Shown: positions 8,955 through 18,295 of the stretch, piece by piece | Layout: the number at the start of each line of letters is the position of its first letter | Position numbering within the stretch: the stretch's first letter is position 1 | Assembly: GCF_031846165.1 (NCBI RefSeq) | Contig: NZ_JAVRIE010000007.1 | Span: 62,001-126,000, forward strand | Reading direction: 5' to 3' | Length of the DNA: 64,000 bases | Source of the DNA: Glaciecola blandensis | Lineage (GTDB): Bacteria > Pseudomonadota > Gammaproteobacteria > Enterobacterales > Alteromonadaceae | Position numbers and translations under genes: made by a program | Notes under the pieces: generated by a model | What the model was told of the DNA's origin: nothing | What the model saw: the letters and a program-made list of their open reading frames with translations, nothing else | Databases searched by the model: none

Positions 8955-9607
8955 AGTGCAACCTCCACTACGACACAATCGTTATCGTCACCTGTAGAAG
9001 CGTTGCAAGCCGCATTTTTTACTTTATTGTTGTTCTGCCAATTTTTTGCAGGCCATGAAATAATCACTTCGTGAATAGACCCTGCAGTGCATAAGTCTGT
9101 ATCTCCAAGGTCTTTGTCTTGTGAACACTGCAAACTGATTCTTGCGTTTGGATTTGTCATGACGGTTGCGCAAGACATTTGGTGAGCATCAAATTCAGCT
9201 AACTGGGACGCCGTGCAATCGCCTGTTTGACAGTTAGGTACCGACACCGGATGTGTTTTGCAATAGCAATCATAGGGTAAACCACCACCTACACACGACA
9301 AATTTTCAAAATTATAAATATCTTCATCAAAATAGGTGTTGTCTACCACAAAACCATCAGTGATATCTGATGGGATGGCGTTTGCGCTTAAGCGCTCCCC
9401 AAACTGTTGAGCGATGAAAACGGCTTGGGTACGATTTAAGGCATCGGCGTTAGAGAACGAGCCGATAAACTGCAAAGACGCCACACCTAGCAGACCTACG
9501 GACAGAATGAAAAGAGTGACGAGCACTTCAATCATGCCGATCCCGCGCTGTTGGCGTATCGCTTGAGCTGTGTTTCTGCCTTGTTTATTACTTGCCTTCA
9601 TACTCAT
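8951..9607 (-). CDS. pilV: Type IV pilus modification/minor pilin PilV
   Basis: A 218-residue protein with the prepilin signal QQRG/IGMIEVLVTLFILSVGLLG and mature Glu5, typical of PilV, followed by a cysteine-rich globular domain (at least eight Cys). It is the first gene of the operon pilV-pilW-pilX-pilY1-pilE, and pilV, pilW and pilX are joined by 4-nt stop/start overlaps. The start is the first of two close ATGs (9607 and 9601); neither has a strong ribosome site. The promoter must lie in 9608-9736, but I could not pick one with confidence. Confidence 0.86.
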   Translation of the reverse strand: MSMKASNKQGRNTAQAIRQQRGIGMIEVLVTLFILSVGLLGVASLQFIGSFSNADALNRTQAVFIAQQFGERLSANAIPSDITDGFVVDNTYFDEDIYNFENLSCVGGGLPYDCYCKTHPVSVPNCQTGDCTASQLAEFDAHQMSCATVMTNPNARISLQCSQDKDLGDTDLCTAGSIHEVIISWPAKNWQNNNKVKNAACNASTGDDNDCVVVEVAL

Positions 9608-9736
9608 TCACATACTATTTTTCCATGGCATCACTTTAACGCAGCATTGGTATGAGTTGGTTATTTTGTATGAGTCTAAGGTATTAAAAAGAAATAACTA
9701 CTGAACTTAAGGATTGTTTACACGTGTATTAAAGCA

Positions 9737-9759
9737 AAGCCCTTATTGATAAAGGGCTT
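9737..9759 (-). terminator. Probable terminator after ispH
   Basis: Stem AAGCCCTT / AAGGGCTT with a 6-nt loop, 28 nt past the ispH stop. The run that follows on the minus strand (TTGCTTTAATA) is only modestly T-rich. Confidence 0.45.
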
Positions 9760-9786
9760 CAACGGGGTAGATTTTAGCTTCGTTGC

Positions 9787-10728
9787 TTAAAGTTGAACGA
9801 CACGTAGCTCTTTTGGCACGGCGAATTCAATACTTTCTTCACGACCGGGTCTCTCGGTCGATTGAACAGCGCCCCAGGACATGAGTCTATCAACCACACC
9901 TTGCACTAAGACCTCTGGTGCTGAAGCGCCAGCGGTTACGCCAATCTCACTCACCGAATCCAACCATTCCTTTTGAATACAGTTAGCATCAGCAATCAAA
10001 TATGCCTTCGCCCCCATTTTCTCCGCTAATTCTCGAAGACGGTTAGAGTTAGAGCTATTTTGAGCACCTACAACTAATAGCACGTCGCATTCTGAGGCAA
10101 GCTCTCTTACTGAGTCTTGACGGTTCTGAGTCGCATAGCAAATATCATCTTTGCGAGGACCATCGATTCGTGGGAATTTTTCCCGCAAAGCTGTGATTAC
10201 GTCGGCAGTGTCGTCAACAGATAAGGTTGTTTGACTGCAATAATATAGGTCATTTGGATTTTTGACCTCTAACTCAGCCACATCTTCGATAGATTCAACT
10301 AAATAGATGCCGCCTTCGGCACTGCTATATTGTCCCATCGTACCTTCAACTTCGGGATGGCCTTGATGACCAATCAATATGCACTCAGCGTCTCGCTTGC
10401 TTGCACGCATCACTTCCATATGGACTTTCGTTACCAATGGACATGTCGCATCAAACACCTTCAAACCTCTGGCATCAGCTTCGGTTCTGACCGCTTGTGA
10501 AACACCATGGGCAGAAAAAATCACAATGGTGTCATCAGGCACTTCCGCTAACTCATCCACAAATAACGCACCGCGCTCTTTTAAGCCGTCAACCACGAAT
10601 TTGTTGTGCACAACTTCGTGACGCACGTAAATAGGAGGGCCAAACATTTCAAGCGCACGCTCGACAATAGTGATCGCGCGGTCAACACCGGCACAAAAGC
10701 CTCTTGGATTCGCTAAGTGGATATGCAT
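9787..10728 (-). CDS. ispH: 4-hydroxy-3-methylbut-2-enyl diphosphate reductase
   Basis: The last enzyme of the MEP pathway, making IPP and DMAPP from HMBPP with a 4Fe-4S cluster. The three cluster ligands are at Cys12, Cys96 and Cys197, and the catalytic Glu126 lies in HPEVEGT, the same numbering as E. coli IspH. The length (313 aa) is normal. The gene starts 1 nt after the fkpB stop and closes the run ribF-ileS-lspA-fkpB-ispH. The pathway partner ispG is at 53.8 kb in the same window. Confidence 0.97.
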   Translation of the reverse strand: MHIHLANPRGFCAGVDRAITIVERALEMFGPPIYVRHEVVHNKFVVDGLKERGALFVDELAEVPDDTIVIFSAHGVSQAVRTEADARGLKVFDATCPLVTKVHMEVMRASKRDAECILIGHQGHPEVEGTMGQYSSAEGGIYLVESIEDVAELEVKNPNDLYYCSQTTLSVDDTADVITALREKFPRIDGPRKDDICYATQNRQDSVRELASECDVLLVVGAQNSSNSNRLRELAEKMGAKAYLIADANCIQKEWLDSVSEIGVTAGASAPEVLVQGVVDRLMSWGAVQSTERPGREESIEFAVPKELRVVQL

Positions 10729-10729
10729 A

Positions 10730-11188
10730 TTAGTCAGCTCCAGCGTTCTTCACATCAATAATTTCAACATCGAATGTCACGTCTTGCCCTGCTAATGGGT
10801 GATTGAAATCGACCGTCACAGAATGGCCTGCAACGCTTCTGATCACGCCAGGTAGTTCGCTACCATCGGGTTGAGCAAATGCAATTATCATCCCTTCTTC
10901 TACAGGTGTATCTGCAGTGAACTTAGTTCTGTCTACATGATAAATGTTATCCGGATTTGGCATACCAAACGCATCATCAGCAGCAAGTTTAAAAGCCTTC
11001 TTATCGCCGATAGTCAGGCCTCTTAAGCAGTCCTCGAAGTTTTTTGTCAAGCTTCCGTCACCCATGACCATTTTGGCTGGTTTATTATTAACACGGGTAC
11101 TATCAGCTGCTGAGCCGTCTTCTAGTTTTAGGTCAAAATGCAAAATAACTTCGCTATTGTCACCAATAATAAGTGCGCTATTTGTCAA
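10730..11188 (-). CDS. fkpB: FKBP-type peptidyl-prolyl isomerase FkpB (SlpA-like)
   Basis: A 152-residue FKBP with insert-in-flap layout, resembling FkpB/SlpA rather than SlyD because it has no His/Cys-rich tail. Expected activity: cytoplasmic proline cis/trans isomerase with weak chaperone activity. Its start lies inside the last codons of lspA (11-nt overlap), and it is followed at once by ispH. The order lspA-fkpB-ispH is conserved in gammaproteobacteria, which supports the call. Confidence 0.92.
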   Translation of the reverse strand: MTNSALIIGDNSEVILHFDLKLEDGSAADSTRVNNKPAKMVMGDGSLTKNFEDCLRGLTIGDKKAFKLAADDAFGMPNPDNIYHVDRTKFTADTPVEEGMIIAFAQPDGSELPGVIRSVAGHSVTVDFNHPLAGQDVTFDVEIIDVKNAGAD

Positions 11189-11678
11189 GTTCGTTAGCCT
11201 CTTTGTTCTTAAACATATCTATGATCAGGAGCACCGCTCCGATGAAAATAGCTGAGTCAGCTATGTTGAATGCGGGCCAATGATAGGTCCCATAATACAA
11301 GTCAAGAAAGTCAATAACGTAGCCATGCACCATTCGGTCATATACATTTCCCAAAGCGCCGCCCAAAATGAATGAGAAAGCTACCGGCAGCAGCTTTTGC
11401 TGCTTTGTTGTTGCTTTCAACCACCATAGGATCAAAGCACTTACACCTAAGGCAATAGCGCTTAAAAAGTAACGTTGCCATCCACCAGCATCATATAGGA
11501 TACTAAATGCAGCACCGTAGTTGTGGACATAAGTGAAATTGAAAAATGGCATTATCTCAATTGATTGATATAAGCTCATGCTATCTACAACGGCATACTT
11601 GCTCCACTGATCAAAAATAAAAATAATCAGTGATATCCATATAAAGCGCAAGCCCGTTTCTGTTAACAACTTAGGCAT
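11178..11678 (-). CDS. lspA: Lipoprotein signal peptidase (signal peptidase II)
   Basis: An inner-membrane aspartic protease that cuts the signal peptide from prolipoproteins after lipidation. With the ATG at 11678 it has 166 residues and four hydrophobic segments. The two catalytic aspartates are Asp114 (GNVYDR) and Asp141 (FNIADS). That start is preceded by GGGGAAG and overlaps the end of ileS. A longer form from 11702 lacks a ribosome site and would run further into ileS. Likely substrates in this window include BamB, the TPR protein PilW and the small lipoprotein at 62.1 kb. Confidence 0.94.
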   Translation of the reverse strand: MPKLLTETGLRFIWISLIIFIFDQWSKYAVVDSMSLYQSIEIMPFFNFTYVHNYGAAFSILYDAGGWQRYFLSAIALGVSALILWWLKATTKQQKLLPVAFSFILGGALGNVYDRMVHGYVIDFLDLYYGTYHWPAFNIADSAIFIGAVLLIIDMFKNKEANELDK

Positions 11679-14502
11679 AATGGCGCACTTCCCCTTGTCC
11701 ATCTACGTTATCAATACATCTGTTACACAGTTCAGGGTGTTTAGGATCGGAACCGACGTCTTCTTTGAAGTGCCAACATCTCGAACATTTTTCACCATCT
11801 GCTTTAAGCACGTCAACAAACACTTCGTTATCGCTCAAGGAAACAGCCGTGTCAGTTTTTTCAGATAATCCTTTTACTTCAGCCTCTGAAGTGATTAATA
11901 CAAATCGTAACTCATCTTTTAGCTTTGCTAATGCCTCTGCTTTTTCTTCAGTGACATACAAAATCACTTTTGCTTCAAGAGAGCCGCCAATCACTTTTTC
12001 ATTCCGCGCTTTTTCTAAAGCACTGTTCACTTCTGCTTTTATCGTCATTAATGATTGCCAAAACGTATTGTCGAAACCACTATTTTGTTGCTCGGTTTTT
12101 GGCATACCCTCATACCAAGTTCCGGTGAATACAAACTCTTCACGTTTACCCGGCAAGGCTTCCCAAACTTCTTGAGCGGTAAAGCTCATGACCGGCGCCA
12201 TCCAACGAACCAAGGCTTCCACAATATGATAAAGCGCAGTTTGGCAAGAACGACGAGCCAAACCGTCGGTTTTAGCGGTGTATTGTCTATCCTTTATGAT
12301 ATCAAGGTAGAAACTACCCATCTCAATAGAGCAGAACTGCATTAAGGTTTGGCAAACAACCAAAGTATCGTATTGCTCATAACTACTCAAAATCTGTTTT
12401 TGAACTTCTGCAGCTTTGGAAACAGCCCATTGGTCTAAGGCAACCATATCTTCAAATGGCACCATGTCCGTTTCCGGATTGAAACCATTGAGATTTGCTA
12501 ACAAGAAGCGACAAGTATTTCGAATGCGTCGATATGCATCTGCTGAGCGTTTTAAAATCTCATCAGACACCGTCATTTCACCTCGGTAGTCTGTTGAACC
12601 AGCCCATAGACGCAAAATATCTGCACCCAGCTTATTCGTGACCTCTTGAGGAGCAATCACGTTACCGACAGACTTCGACATCTTTTTACCTTGTGCATCT
12701 ACGGTAAAACCATGAGTAAGCACTTCTTTATATGGCGCATGGCCATGAATTGCAGTAGATGTCATTAACGATGACATAAACCAGCCGCGATGTTGGTCAG
12801 AACCTTCTAAATACAAATCGGCTGATGCAGGTATATCGTCTCTTTTATCAACGACAAAGTAATGAGTCACACCCGAATCAAACCACACATCAAGAGTATC
12901 AGTGACTTTTACGTAATTGTCTGCATCATCACCAATAAGATCTTTTGCATCGATATCCCACCAAGCTTGAATACCTTTGGTTTCGACTTCTTGTGCTACT
13001 TTTTCGATAATGTCTGCAGTGTTTGGATGCAATTCACCAGTCTCTTCGTGAATGAATAAGGCAATTGGTACACCCCAAGTGCGTTGGCGAGAAATACACC
13101 AGTCGGGTCGCCCTTCAACCATACTCTCAATGCGGCTTTCACCCCAAGCTGGAATCCATTTCGTTTGATGAATTTGCTCGATTGACTGTTTACGCAGGCC
13201 GTTTTTATCCATACTGACAAACCATTGTGGTGTTGCGCGGAAAATAATAGGCGATTTGTGGCGCCAGCAATGCGGATAGCTGTGCTCATATTTCACATTC
13301 AGCGCCAACGCATTTTGCTCTTCTAAGGCAGCGATAATATTGTCGTTTGCTTTGAACACGTGCTGGCCAGCGAACAACGGTGTGTTATCTAAATAAACAC
13401 CGTTGCTGCCAACGGGGTTATACACTTCAATGCCATACTGTTTACCAACATTGAAGTCATCTACACCATGAGCGGGTGCAGTGTGGACACAACCCGTACC
13501 GGACTCAGTCGTTACGTGCTCACCCAAAATTAACGGCACTGTTATTGGGTTGAGAGGATGACTAACTGTTAGGTTTTCTAGCGCAGCGCCAGTAAACGAG
13601 GCAAGAACGCGATAGTCTTCAATACCGTAGCGCTTCATTGACGCATCAACTAGGTCGGCGGCTAAAACATACTGCTCGCTACCGCTTTCAAGTTGTACCT
13701 CAACGAGTTCATAACTTAGTTCGGGATGAAGGCTAATTGCGCGGTTTGCAGGAATAGTCCAAGGCGTGGTTGTCCAAATAACAACAGATGTTTTTTTACT
13801 ATCCAACACACTCTGTTCTACGCTCATTGCTTTTGCATAAGCAGCACTGTCGACTAAGCTAAACTTCACATCAATCGCTGGAGACACTTTATCTTTGTAT
13901 TCTACTTCAGCTTCAGCGAGCGCTGAGCCACAGTCTGTGCACCAATGAACTGGCTTAAAACCTTTCTCCAAATGACCTGATCCAACGATGTCGCCTAACG
14001 CACGGATGATGTTTGCTTCAGAACTGAAATCCATCGTTTTATACGGGTTTTGCCAATCACCTAGCACGCCAAGACGAATAAAGTCTTTGCGCTGACCATC
14101 AATTTGACGCTCAGCGTAAGCTCTGCACTTTTCTCTAAATTCGGCGACTGACACTTTCTTACCGGGTTTACCGACTTTTTTCTCTACCATTAATTCAATC
14201 GGTAGCCCATGGCAATCCCAACCAGGCACATAAGGAGAATCGAAGTCGGAAAGCGTCTTAGATTTGATGATAATATCTTTTAGAATTTTATTAACTGCAT
14301 GGCCAATGTGGATATCACCATTCGCATATGGAGGACCATCATGCAGAATAAAAGGTGTTTTACCAGCTTTTGCTTTTCTGATTTGCTGATAAAGCTTTTT
14401 CTCAGTCCAGCTTTTCAGCATTTGAGGCTCTTTATTGGCCAAATTACCACGCATTGGAAAGGCCGTTTCAGGCAAATTTAGCGTTGGTTTATAATCAGTC
14501 AT
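11671..14502 (-). CDS. ileS: Isoleucyl-tRNA synthetase
   Basis: A class I aminoacyl-tRNA synthetase of 943 residues. The HIGH motif is at 65-68 and KMSKS in the last part of the Rossmann domain (GKKMSKSVGN). The large CP1 editing insert lies between them. The C-terminus has the bacterial zinc finger (CSRCW ... CNRC). It charges tRNA-Ile and edits mis-activated valine. It sits in the conserved run ribF-ileS-lspA-fkpB-ispH; the 3' end overlaps lspA by 8 nt, so the operon is tight. Confidence 0.98.
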   Translation of the reverse strand: MTDYKPTLNLPETAFPMRGNLANKEPQMLKSWTEKKLYQQIRKAKAGKTPFILHDGPPYANGDIHIGHAVNKILKDIIIKSKTLSDFDSPYVPGWDCHGLPIELMVEKKVGKPGKKVSVAEFREKCRAYAERQIDGQRKDFIRLGVLGDWQNPYKTMDFSSEANIIRALGDIVGSGHLEKGFKPVHWCTDCGSALAEAEVEYKDKVSPAIDVKFSLVDSAAYAKAMSVEQSVLDSKKTSVVIWTTTPWTIPANRAISLHPELSYELVEVQLESGSEQYVLAADLVDASMKRYGIEDYRVLASFTGAALENLTVSHPLNPITVPLILGEHVTTESGTGCVHTAPAHGVDDFNVGKQYGIEVYNPVGSNGVYLDNTPLFAGQHVFKANDNIIAALEEQNALALNVKYEHSYPHCWRHKSPIIFRATPQWFVSMDKNGLRKQSIEQIHQTKWIPAWGESRIESMVEGRPDWCISRQRTWGVPIALFIHEETGELHPNTADIIEKVAQEVETKGIQAWWDIDAKDLIGDDADNYVKVTDTLDVWFDSGVTHYFVVDKRDDIPASADLYLEGSDQHRGWFMSSLMTSTAIHGHAPYKEVLTHGFTVDAQGKKMSKSVGNVIAPQEVTNKLGADILRLWAGSTDYRGEMTVSDEILKRSADAYRRIRNTCRFLLANLNGFNPETDMVPFEDMVALDQWAVSKAAEVQKQILSSYEQYDTLVVCQTLMQFCSIEMGSFYLDIIKDRQYTAKTDGLARRSCQTALYHIVEALVRWMAPVMSFTAQEVWEALPGKREEFVFTGTWYEGMPKTEQQNSGFDNTFWQSLMTIKAEVNSALEKARNEKVIGGSLEAKVILYVTEEKAEALAKLKDELRFVLITSEAEVKGLSEKTDTAVSLSDNEVFVDVLKADGEKCSRCWHFKEDVGSDPKHPELCNRCIDNVDGQGEVRHYA

Positions 14503-14523
14503 ATCTGGTTTTCCACTTCTATT

Positions 14524-15492
14524 TTATTGTTGTACGACAGAATGAGCTTCTGTTTTGTCTGTTTCACTGAGCAAGCTTACAAACTCTTTGGCTGCTTCAG
14601 CATCTTTTGCTATTTGTTGTTTTAGAGCATCGAAATTATCAAAACGTTTTTCGCTTCGAATTTTCTTCAATACCGCTACCTCTATCAAAGTGCCATACAA
14701 ATCTTCATGAAAATCGAAGATGTGCACCTCCAACTGAGATCGAGTGCCATTTACTGTGGGTCTGTTCCCAATGTTCGCAACGCCGTAATACGTCGAGCCT
14801 TGTATGAGGACCTTAACGGCGAATACACCTGCGACTGGTGATTTACAGCGTTTAAGTAGGACGTTAGCAGTAGGAAACCCTATCGTACGTCCTTTCTTAT
14901 CGCCGTGATTTACTTTCCCTGCTATTGCAAAGTCGCGACCCAGCATCTGTTTTGCAAGTCCAAACTGATTACTCGCCAGTGCTTGACGAATTTCTGTGGA
15001 GCTTATACGACACTCAGCTAGTTTGAAGCTTGCCGTGCTAACAACCTCAAAATCGTGTTGCCGGCCTGCCGTTTCTAAAAAAGCGAAGTCGCCGATCCGT
15101 TGTCTACCAAATCGAAAATCATCACCTACAACCAAAAACTGAATACCAAGCTGCTTCACTAGTAAATCAAAAACAAATTCGTCTGCGCTCATACTAGCAA
15201 ACTCAGTGTTAAATCTGACGCAAATTAAACGGTCAATCCCCAACGCCTTAAACATTTGATATTTATCGCGGAAACGCGAGAGTCGAGCAGGTGCATTATC
15301 TTTTGCGAAAACTTCTTCGGGCTGAGGTTCAAATATCATTACACTTGCAGGAAGGCCTAGTGCTCTTGCTTTTTCGACAAGGTTCACCAAAACCGCTTGA
15401 TGGCCTTTATGCACGCCATCAAATTTTCCAATTGTAAGTACACAACCTCGATGATGATCGCGCACATTGTGCAAACCTCGAATTAACTCCAA
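14524..15492 (-). CDS. ribF: Bifunctional riboflavin kinase / FAD synthetase
   Basis: Makes FMN and then FAD from riboflavin. The N-terminal FAD synthetase (nucleotidyltransferase) part shows GKFDGVHKGHQ. The C-terminal kinase part shows GDKKGRTIGFPTAN and NIGNRPTV. I prefer the TTG at 15492: it is preceded by AGGCGAGG and gives the usual N-terminus MELIRGLHN. An ATG at 15510 would add six residues but has no ribosome site. It is 21 nt upstream of ileS in the conserved order ribF-ileS-lspA. Confidence 0.95.
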   Translation of the reverse strand: MELIRGLHNVRDHHRGCVLTIGKFDGVHKGHQAVLVNLVEKARALGLPASVMIFEPQPEEVFAKDNAPARLSRFRDKYQMFKALGIDRLICVRFNTEFASMSADEFVFDLLVKQLGIQFLVVGDDFRFGRQRIGDFAFLETAGRQHDFEVVSTASFKLAECRISSTEIRQALASNQFGLAKQMLGRDFAIAGKVNHGDKKGRTIGFPTANVLLKRCKSPVAGVFAVKVLIQGSTYYGVANIGNRPTVNGTRSQLEVHIFDFHEDLYGTLIEVAVLKKIRSEKRFDNFDALKQQIAKDAEAAKEFVSLLSETDKTEAHSVVQQ

Positions 15493-15582
15493 ACCGCCTC
15501 GCCTGAGCATACAATTTTAAAGCGCTCGATTATAGCCGACCCGCACCTGAATACCAATGCTTATAGGCGATCTAAGCTAAGT

Positions 15583-17136
15583 TTATTTTATTTTTTCAAC
15601 GATTAACTGTGCTGGTCGAATACCAAACAGTAAAAGGGCAAGGACATACACTGCTATGCCACTGCCTATCAGTAAACCTAAATCACGTACTCTTGGACCC
15701 AAGCCATTGCTTTGCCAATCAAAGTTTTGTTTAAGCACATAAAGAACCGCTCCCATGAGTAGTGATGTGATAAGCACCTTACCTACAAAAAGCGCTGAAG
15801 AAGCAGAGACTCTGTAAACCCCTGTTTTATGTAAGTTGATGTAAAGTAGCAAGGCGTTGAGTGTCCCTGATAAGGCTGTTGCCATCGCCAGGCCGATATA
15901 TCCGAAAGGAATCGCTAAAATCAGATTAAACACCATATTGCAGACCATGGTGATAATCCCATATTTTACAGGGGTTTTAGTGTCTTGTCGTGAGTAAAAG
16001 GCCGGTGCGAATATTTTCACCAACATGAAACTCAATAGTCCACTGCCGTACGCCATCAAGCTATATGAAGCCATTGTGGCGTCATTCAGAGTAAACTCGC
16101 CTCGTTGAAATATTACCAGTAACAGAGGCTCAGCAATTAATACCAATGCCGTTGCAGCGGGGATCCCAAGTAAACAGATAATTTTAAAAGCCCAATCTAG
16201 GTTATTTTTGAATGCGGCAGGATCATTGCCAACGTGGTTGCGACTAAGCGTCGGTAAGATAACCGTTGCGATTGCGATCCCAAATAAGCCTAATGGGAAT
16301 TCAAGGAGCCTGTCGCTGTAATAAAGCCAACTTATTGAGCCCACTTGGTCCAAAAAAGTAGCGATTAAGGTATCTAAGAGCAAGTTTATTTGGCTTACTG
16401 AGACACCGAATAGCGCGGGGATCATTAAGGTTCGGACCTTTACTACTTTGGGATCTTTCCAACCCCATCTTGGTCTTTTCAATAAACCGGCCCGATATAG
16501 AAATGGTAATTGGAAGCCTAGCTGAACAATGCCACCGATGAAGACTCCCCATGCTAGCGCAAACGCCGGCTCATCCAGCATAGGACCAAGAAAAATGGCA
16601 CAGATAATAATACTAATATTCAATAAAACAGGCGTAAACGCAGCCACAGCGAATTGATTGAGCGTATTTAGCACCGCACCTACCAAACCCGCTAACGAAA
16701 TAAAAAAGATATACGGAAAAGTAATTTTAAGCATCGCCGATGCCAAAACAAAGTTATCGGCTTTATCACCGTCATTGAGATAATCTAAAAACCAACCCCC
16801 ACCAAAAATCGCGGCTAATACGGGTGAAAAAATAACGCCCACGATAGCGGTAATAAAAACAATGGCACCGAGCGTGCCAGAAACTCTTGCTACAAAGTCT
16901 TGCATCGCCTTTTCATCGTTCTCTGCCTTCACCTCGGTGAGCACTGGAACGAAAGCCTGTGCAAATGCGCCTTCGGCAAATAAGCGTCTCAAAAAATTAG
17001 GAATTTTGTTCGCGAAGAAAAAAACGTCAGCTGCCGCACCAGCACCAAGAAAATTAGCGACAACAACATCTCTGACTAAGCCGAGTATCCTCGACAAAAA
17101 TGTCATAGCACTTACCACTATCCCTGATTTCAACAT
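15583..17136 (-). CDS. murJ: Lipid II flippase MurJ (MviN)
   Basis: An inner-membrane protein of 517 residues with about 14 hydrophobic segments and MurJ-type motifs (N-terminal SRILGLVRDVVVANFLGAG). It moves lipid II across the inner membrane for peptidoglycan synthesis. It lies upstream of ribF on the same strand with a 72-nt gap, the usual murJ-ribF-ileS order. It runs opposite to rpsT, as in many relatives. Confidence 0.95.
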   Translation of the reverse strand: MLKSGIVVSAMTFLSRILGLVRDVVVANFLGAGAAADVFFFANKIPNFLRRLFAEGAFAQAFVPVLTEVKAENDEKAMQDFVARVSGTLGAIVFITAIVGVIFSPVLAAIFGGGWFLDYLNDGDKADNFVLASAMLKITFPYIFFISLAGLVGAVLNTLNQFAVAAFTPVLLNISIIICAIFLGPMLDEPAFALAWGVFIGGIVQLGFQLPFLYRAGLLKRPRWGWKDPKVVKVRTLMIPALFGVSVSQINLLLDTLIATFLDQVGSISWLYYSDRLLEFPLGLFGIAIATVILPTLSRNHVGNDPAAFKNNLDWAFKIICLLGIPAATALVLIAEPLLLVIFQRGEFTLNDATMASYSLMAYGSGLLSFMLVKIFAPAFYSRQDTKTPVKYGIITMVCNMVFNLILAIPFGYIGLAMATALSGTLNALLLYINLHKTGVYRVSASSALFVGKVLITSLLMGAVLYVLKQNFDWQSNGLGPRVRDLGLLIGSGIAVYVLALLLFGIRPAQLIVEKIK

Positions 17137-17202
17137 CTTAGAGCACTAACCTATTTGTTATTAAGAGTACGATTACTCTCAATGATTGAGCCTTGCCGAG
17201 TA

Positions 17203-17631
17203 TTACGCTTGTTTTTCGAGCAATCGAATTGATAGCTTTACAAAATCAGATGAACTAATAATCCCAACCAACTTATTGTTTGCATCAATACAAGGTAAGC
17301 AACCATGTTTATTGTTCAGAAAAAAAGTAGCTACTTCTTGCACATCTTGCTCTGGGTAGACTGAGACAAATTCTGTATCAGCAATATCTATTGCCAACGT
17401 TTTCATCTCTTGTTCGTTTAGGGCATCGATACCATATTGCGTTAAAATACTGATTACCCTCGCAATCATTGCTTTCTGCGTTACCACTCCCATCAGCTCT
17501 TGGGTTTCATTATTCACGATTGGTAAGTGTCGAATCCCTTTTGCCTTGGACAGATCATGGGCGTTTTTCATCGTGTTTAATTGATTCAGCGTAACGACTT
17601 TGGTCGTCATAATATCCGCAACTGTAAGCAT
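17203..17631 (-). CDS. Two-CBS-domain protein
   Basis: A 142-residue cytoplasmic protein made of a CBS pair and little else. The first CBS covers about residues 5-60 (ADIMTTKVVTL ... GIRHLPIVN) and the second about 80-140 (HGCLPCIDANNKLVGIISSSDF). Such proteins bind adenine nucleotides and act as sensors, but the target is unknown here. I start it at the ATG at 17631, which has GAGG nine bases upstream; a GTG one codon earlier is also possible. It may follow murJ functionally only by position. Confidence 0.8.
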   Translation of the reverse strand: MLTVADIMTTKVVTLNQLNTMKNAHDLSKAKGIRHLPIVNNETQELMGVVTQKAMIARVISILTQYGIDALNEQEMKTLAIDIADTEFVSVYPEQDVQEVATFFLNNKHGCLPCIDANNKLVGIISSSDFVKLSIRLLEKQA

Positions 17632-17743
17632 CACATTTAGCCTCGAGAAGTAATTGAACAAGCTGGAGAATGACTACATCTTCGCATTTTTTATTCTATG
17701 CTATCAATAATTCATTTATTTTATCATTTCGCATGCATTTTAA

Positions 17744-17772
17744 TTGACAGTAAGCTTGAAAAACTGGATAAT
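17744..17772 (+). promoter_or_regulatory. Sigma70 promoter of rpsT
   Basis: Consensus TTGACA (17744-17749) and GATAAT (17767-17772) separated by 17 bp, 43 nt upstream of the rpsT start codon. Confidence 0.75.
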
Positions 17773-17815
17773 CCGCACCCTCAATTTTGACATGAATTTA
17801 TTTAGGAGTTACACC

Positions 17816-18076
17816 TTGGCTAACATTAAGTCTGCTAAGAAACGTGCAATTCAAGCTGAGAAGCGTCGCCAGCATAATGCAAGCCGTCGCTCCATGACTC
17901 GTACGTGCATAAAGAAAGTTCTCGCTGCTATTGAAGCTGGCGATAAAGAAGCTGCTCAAGCAGCATTTACTGCAGCAGTGCCAGTGCTTGACCGCATGGC
18001 GACTAAAGGCCTTATTCATAAGAATAAAGCTGCTCGCCACAAGAGCCGTCTTAACGCACAAGTTAACGCTCTTTAA
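17816..18076 (+). CDS. rpsT: 30S ribosomal protein S20
   Basis: An 86-residue basic protein that binds 16S rRNA early in small-subunit assembly (ANIKSAKKRAIQAEKRRQHN start). The start codon is TTG, seven bases after AGGAG; an in-frame reading further upstream would include the promoter and is rejected. A UUG start is also found in E. coli rpsT, where it is tied to feedback control, so the same control is plausible here. It is monocistronic, with a consensus promoter and a strong terminator. Confidence 0.96.
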   Translation: MANIKSAKKRAIQAEKRRQHNASRRSMTRTCIKKVLAAIEAGDKEAAQAAFTAAVPVLDRMATKGLIHKNKAARHKSRLNAQVNAL

Positions 18077-18128
18077 TCTACCCCACTGCTGCTACTCGCA
18101 GTAAGAAGATAGATAGTAAAACATTATG

Positions 18129-18155
18129 AAAAACGCCTTATGGGCGTTTTTTTTT
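18129..18155 (+). terminator. Rho-independent terminator of rpsT
   Basis: Stem AAAACGCC / GGGCGTTTT with a short loop and a run of nine or more T, 53 nt after the rpsT stop. Confidence 0.85.
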
Positions 18156-18295
18156 GCCTTGTATTCCAAAGTCATGATTCACAAACACAGGCCACAAGCG
18201 CAGCACTTGTCACACTTGTTTCAAATAAACGTCACCCAAACGTCATAGAGCCAAACTACTCTCCATACTATCTATACCCAATTCTTTTGCGATTT

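Noticed and set aside
18140..18295. Longer N-terminus for the OlsF-like protein
   Set aside because: The upstream frame starts inside the rpsT terminator T run and has no family similarity before residue 53.
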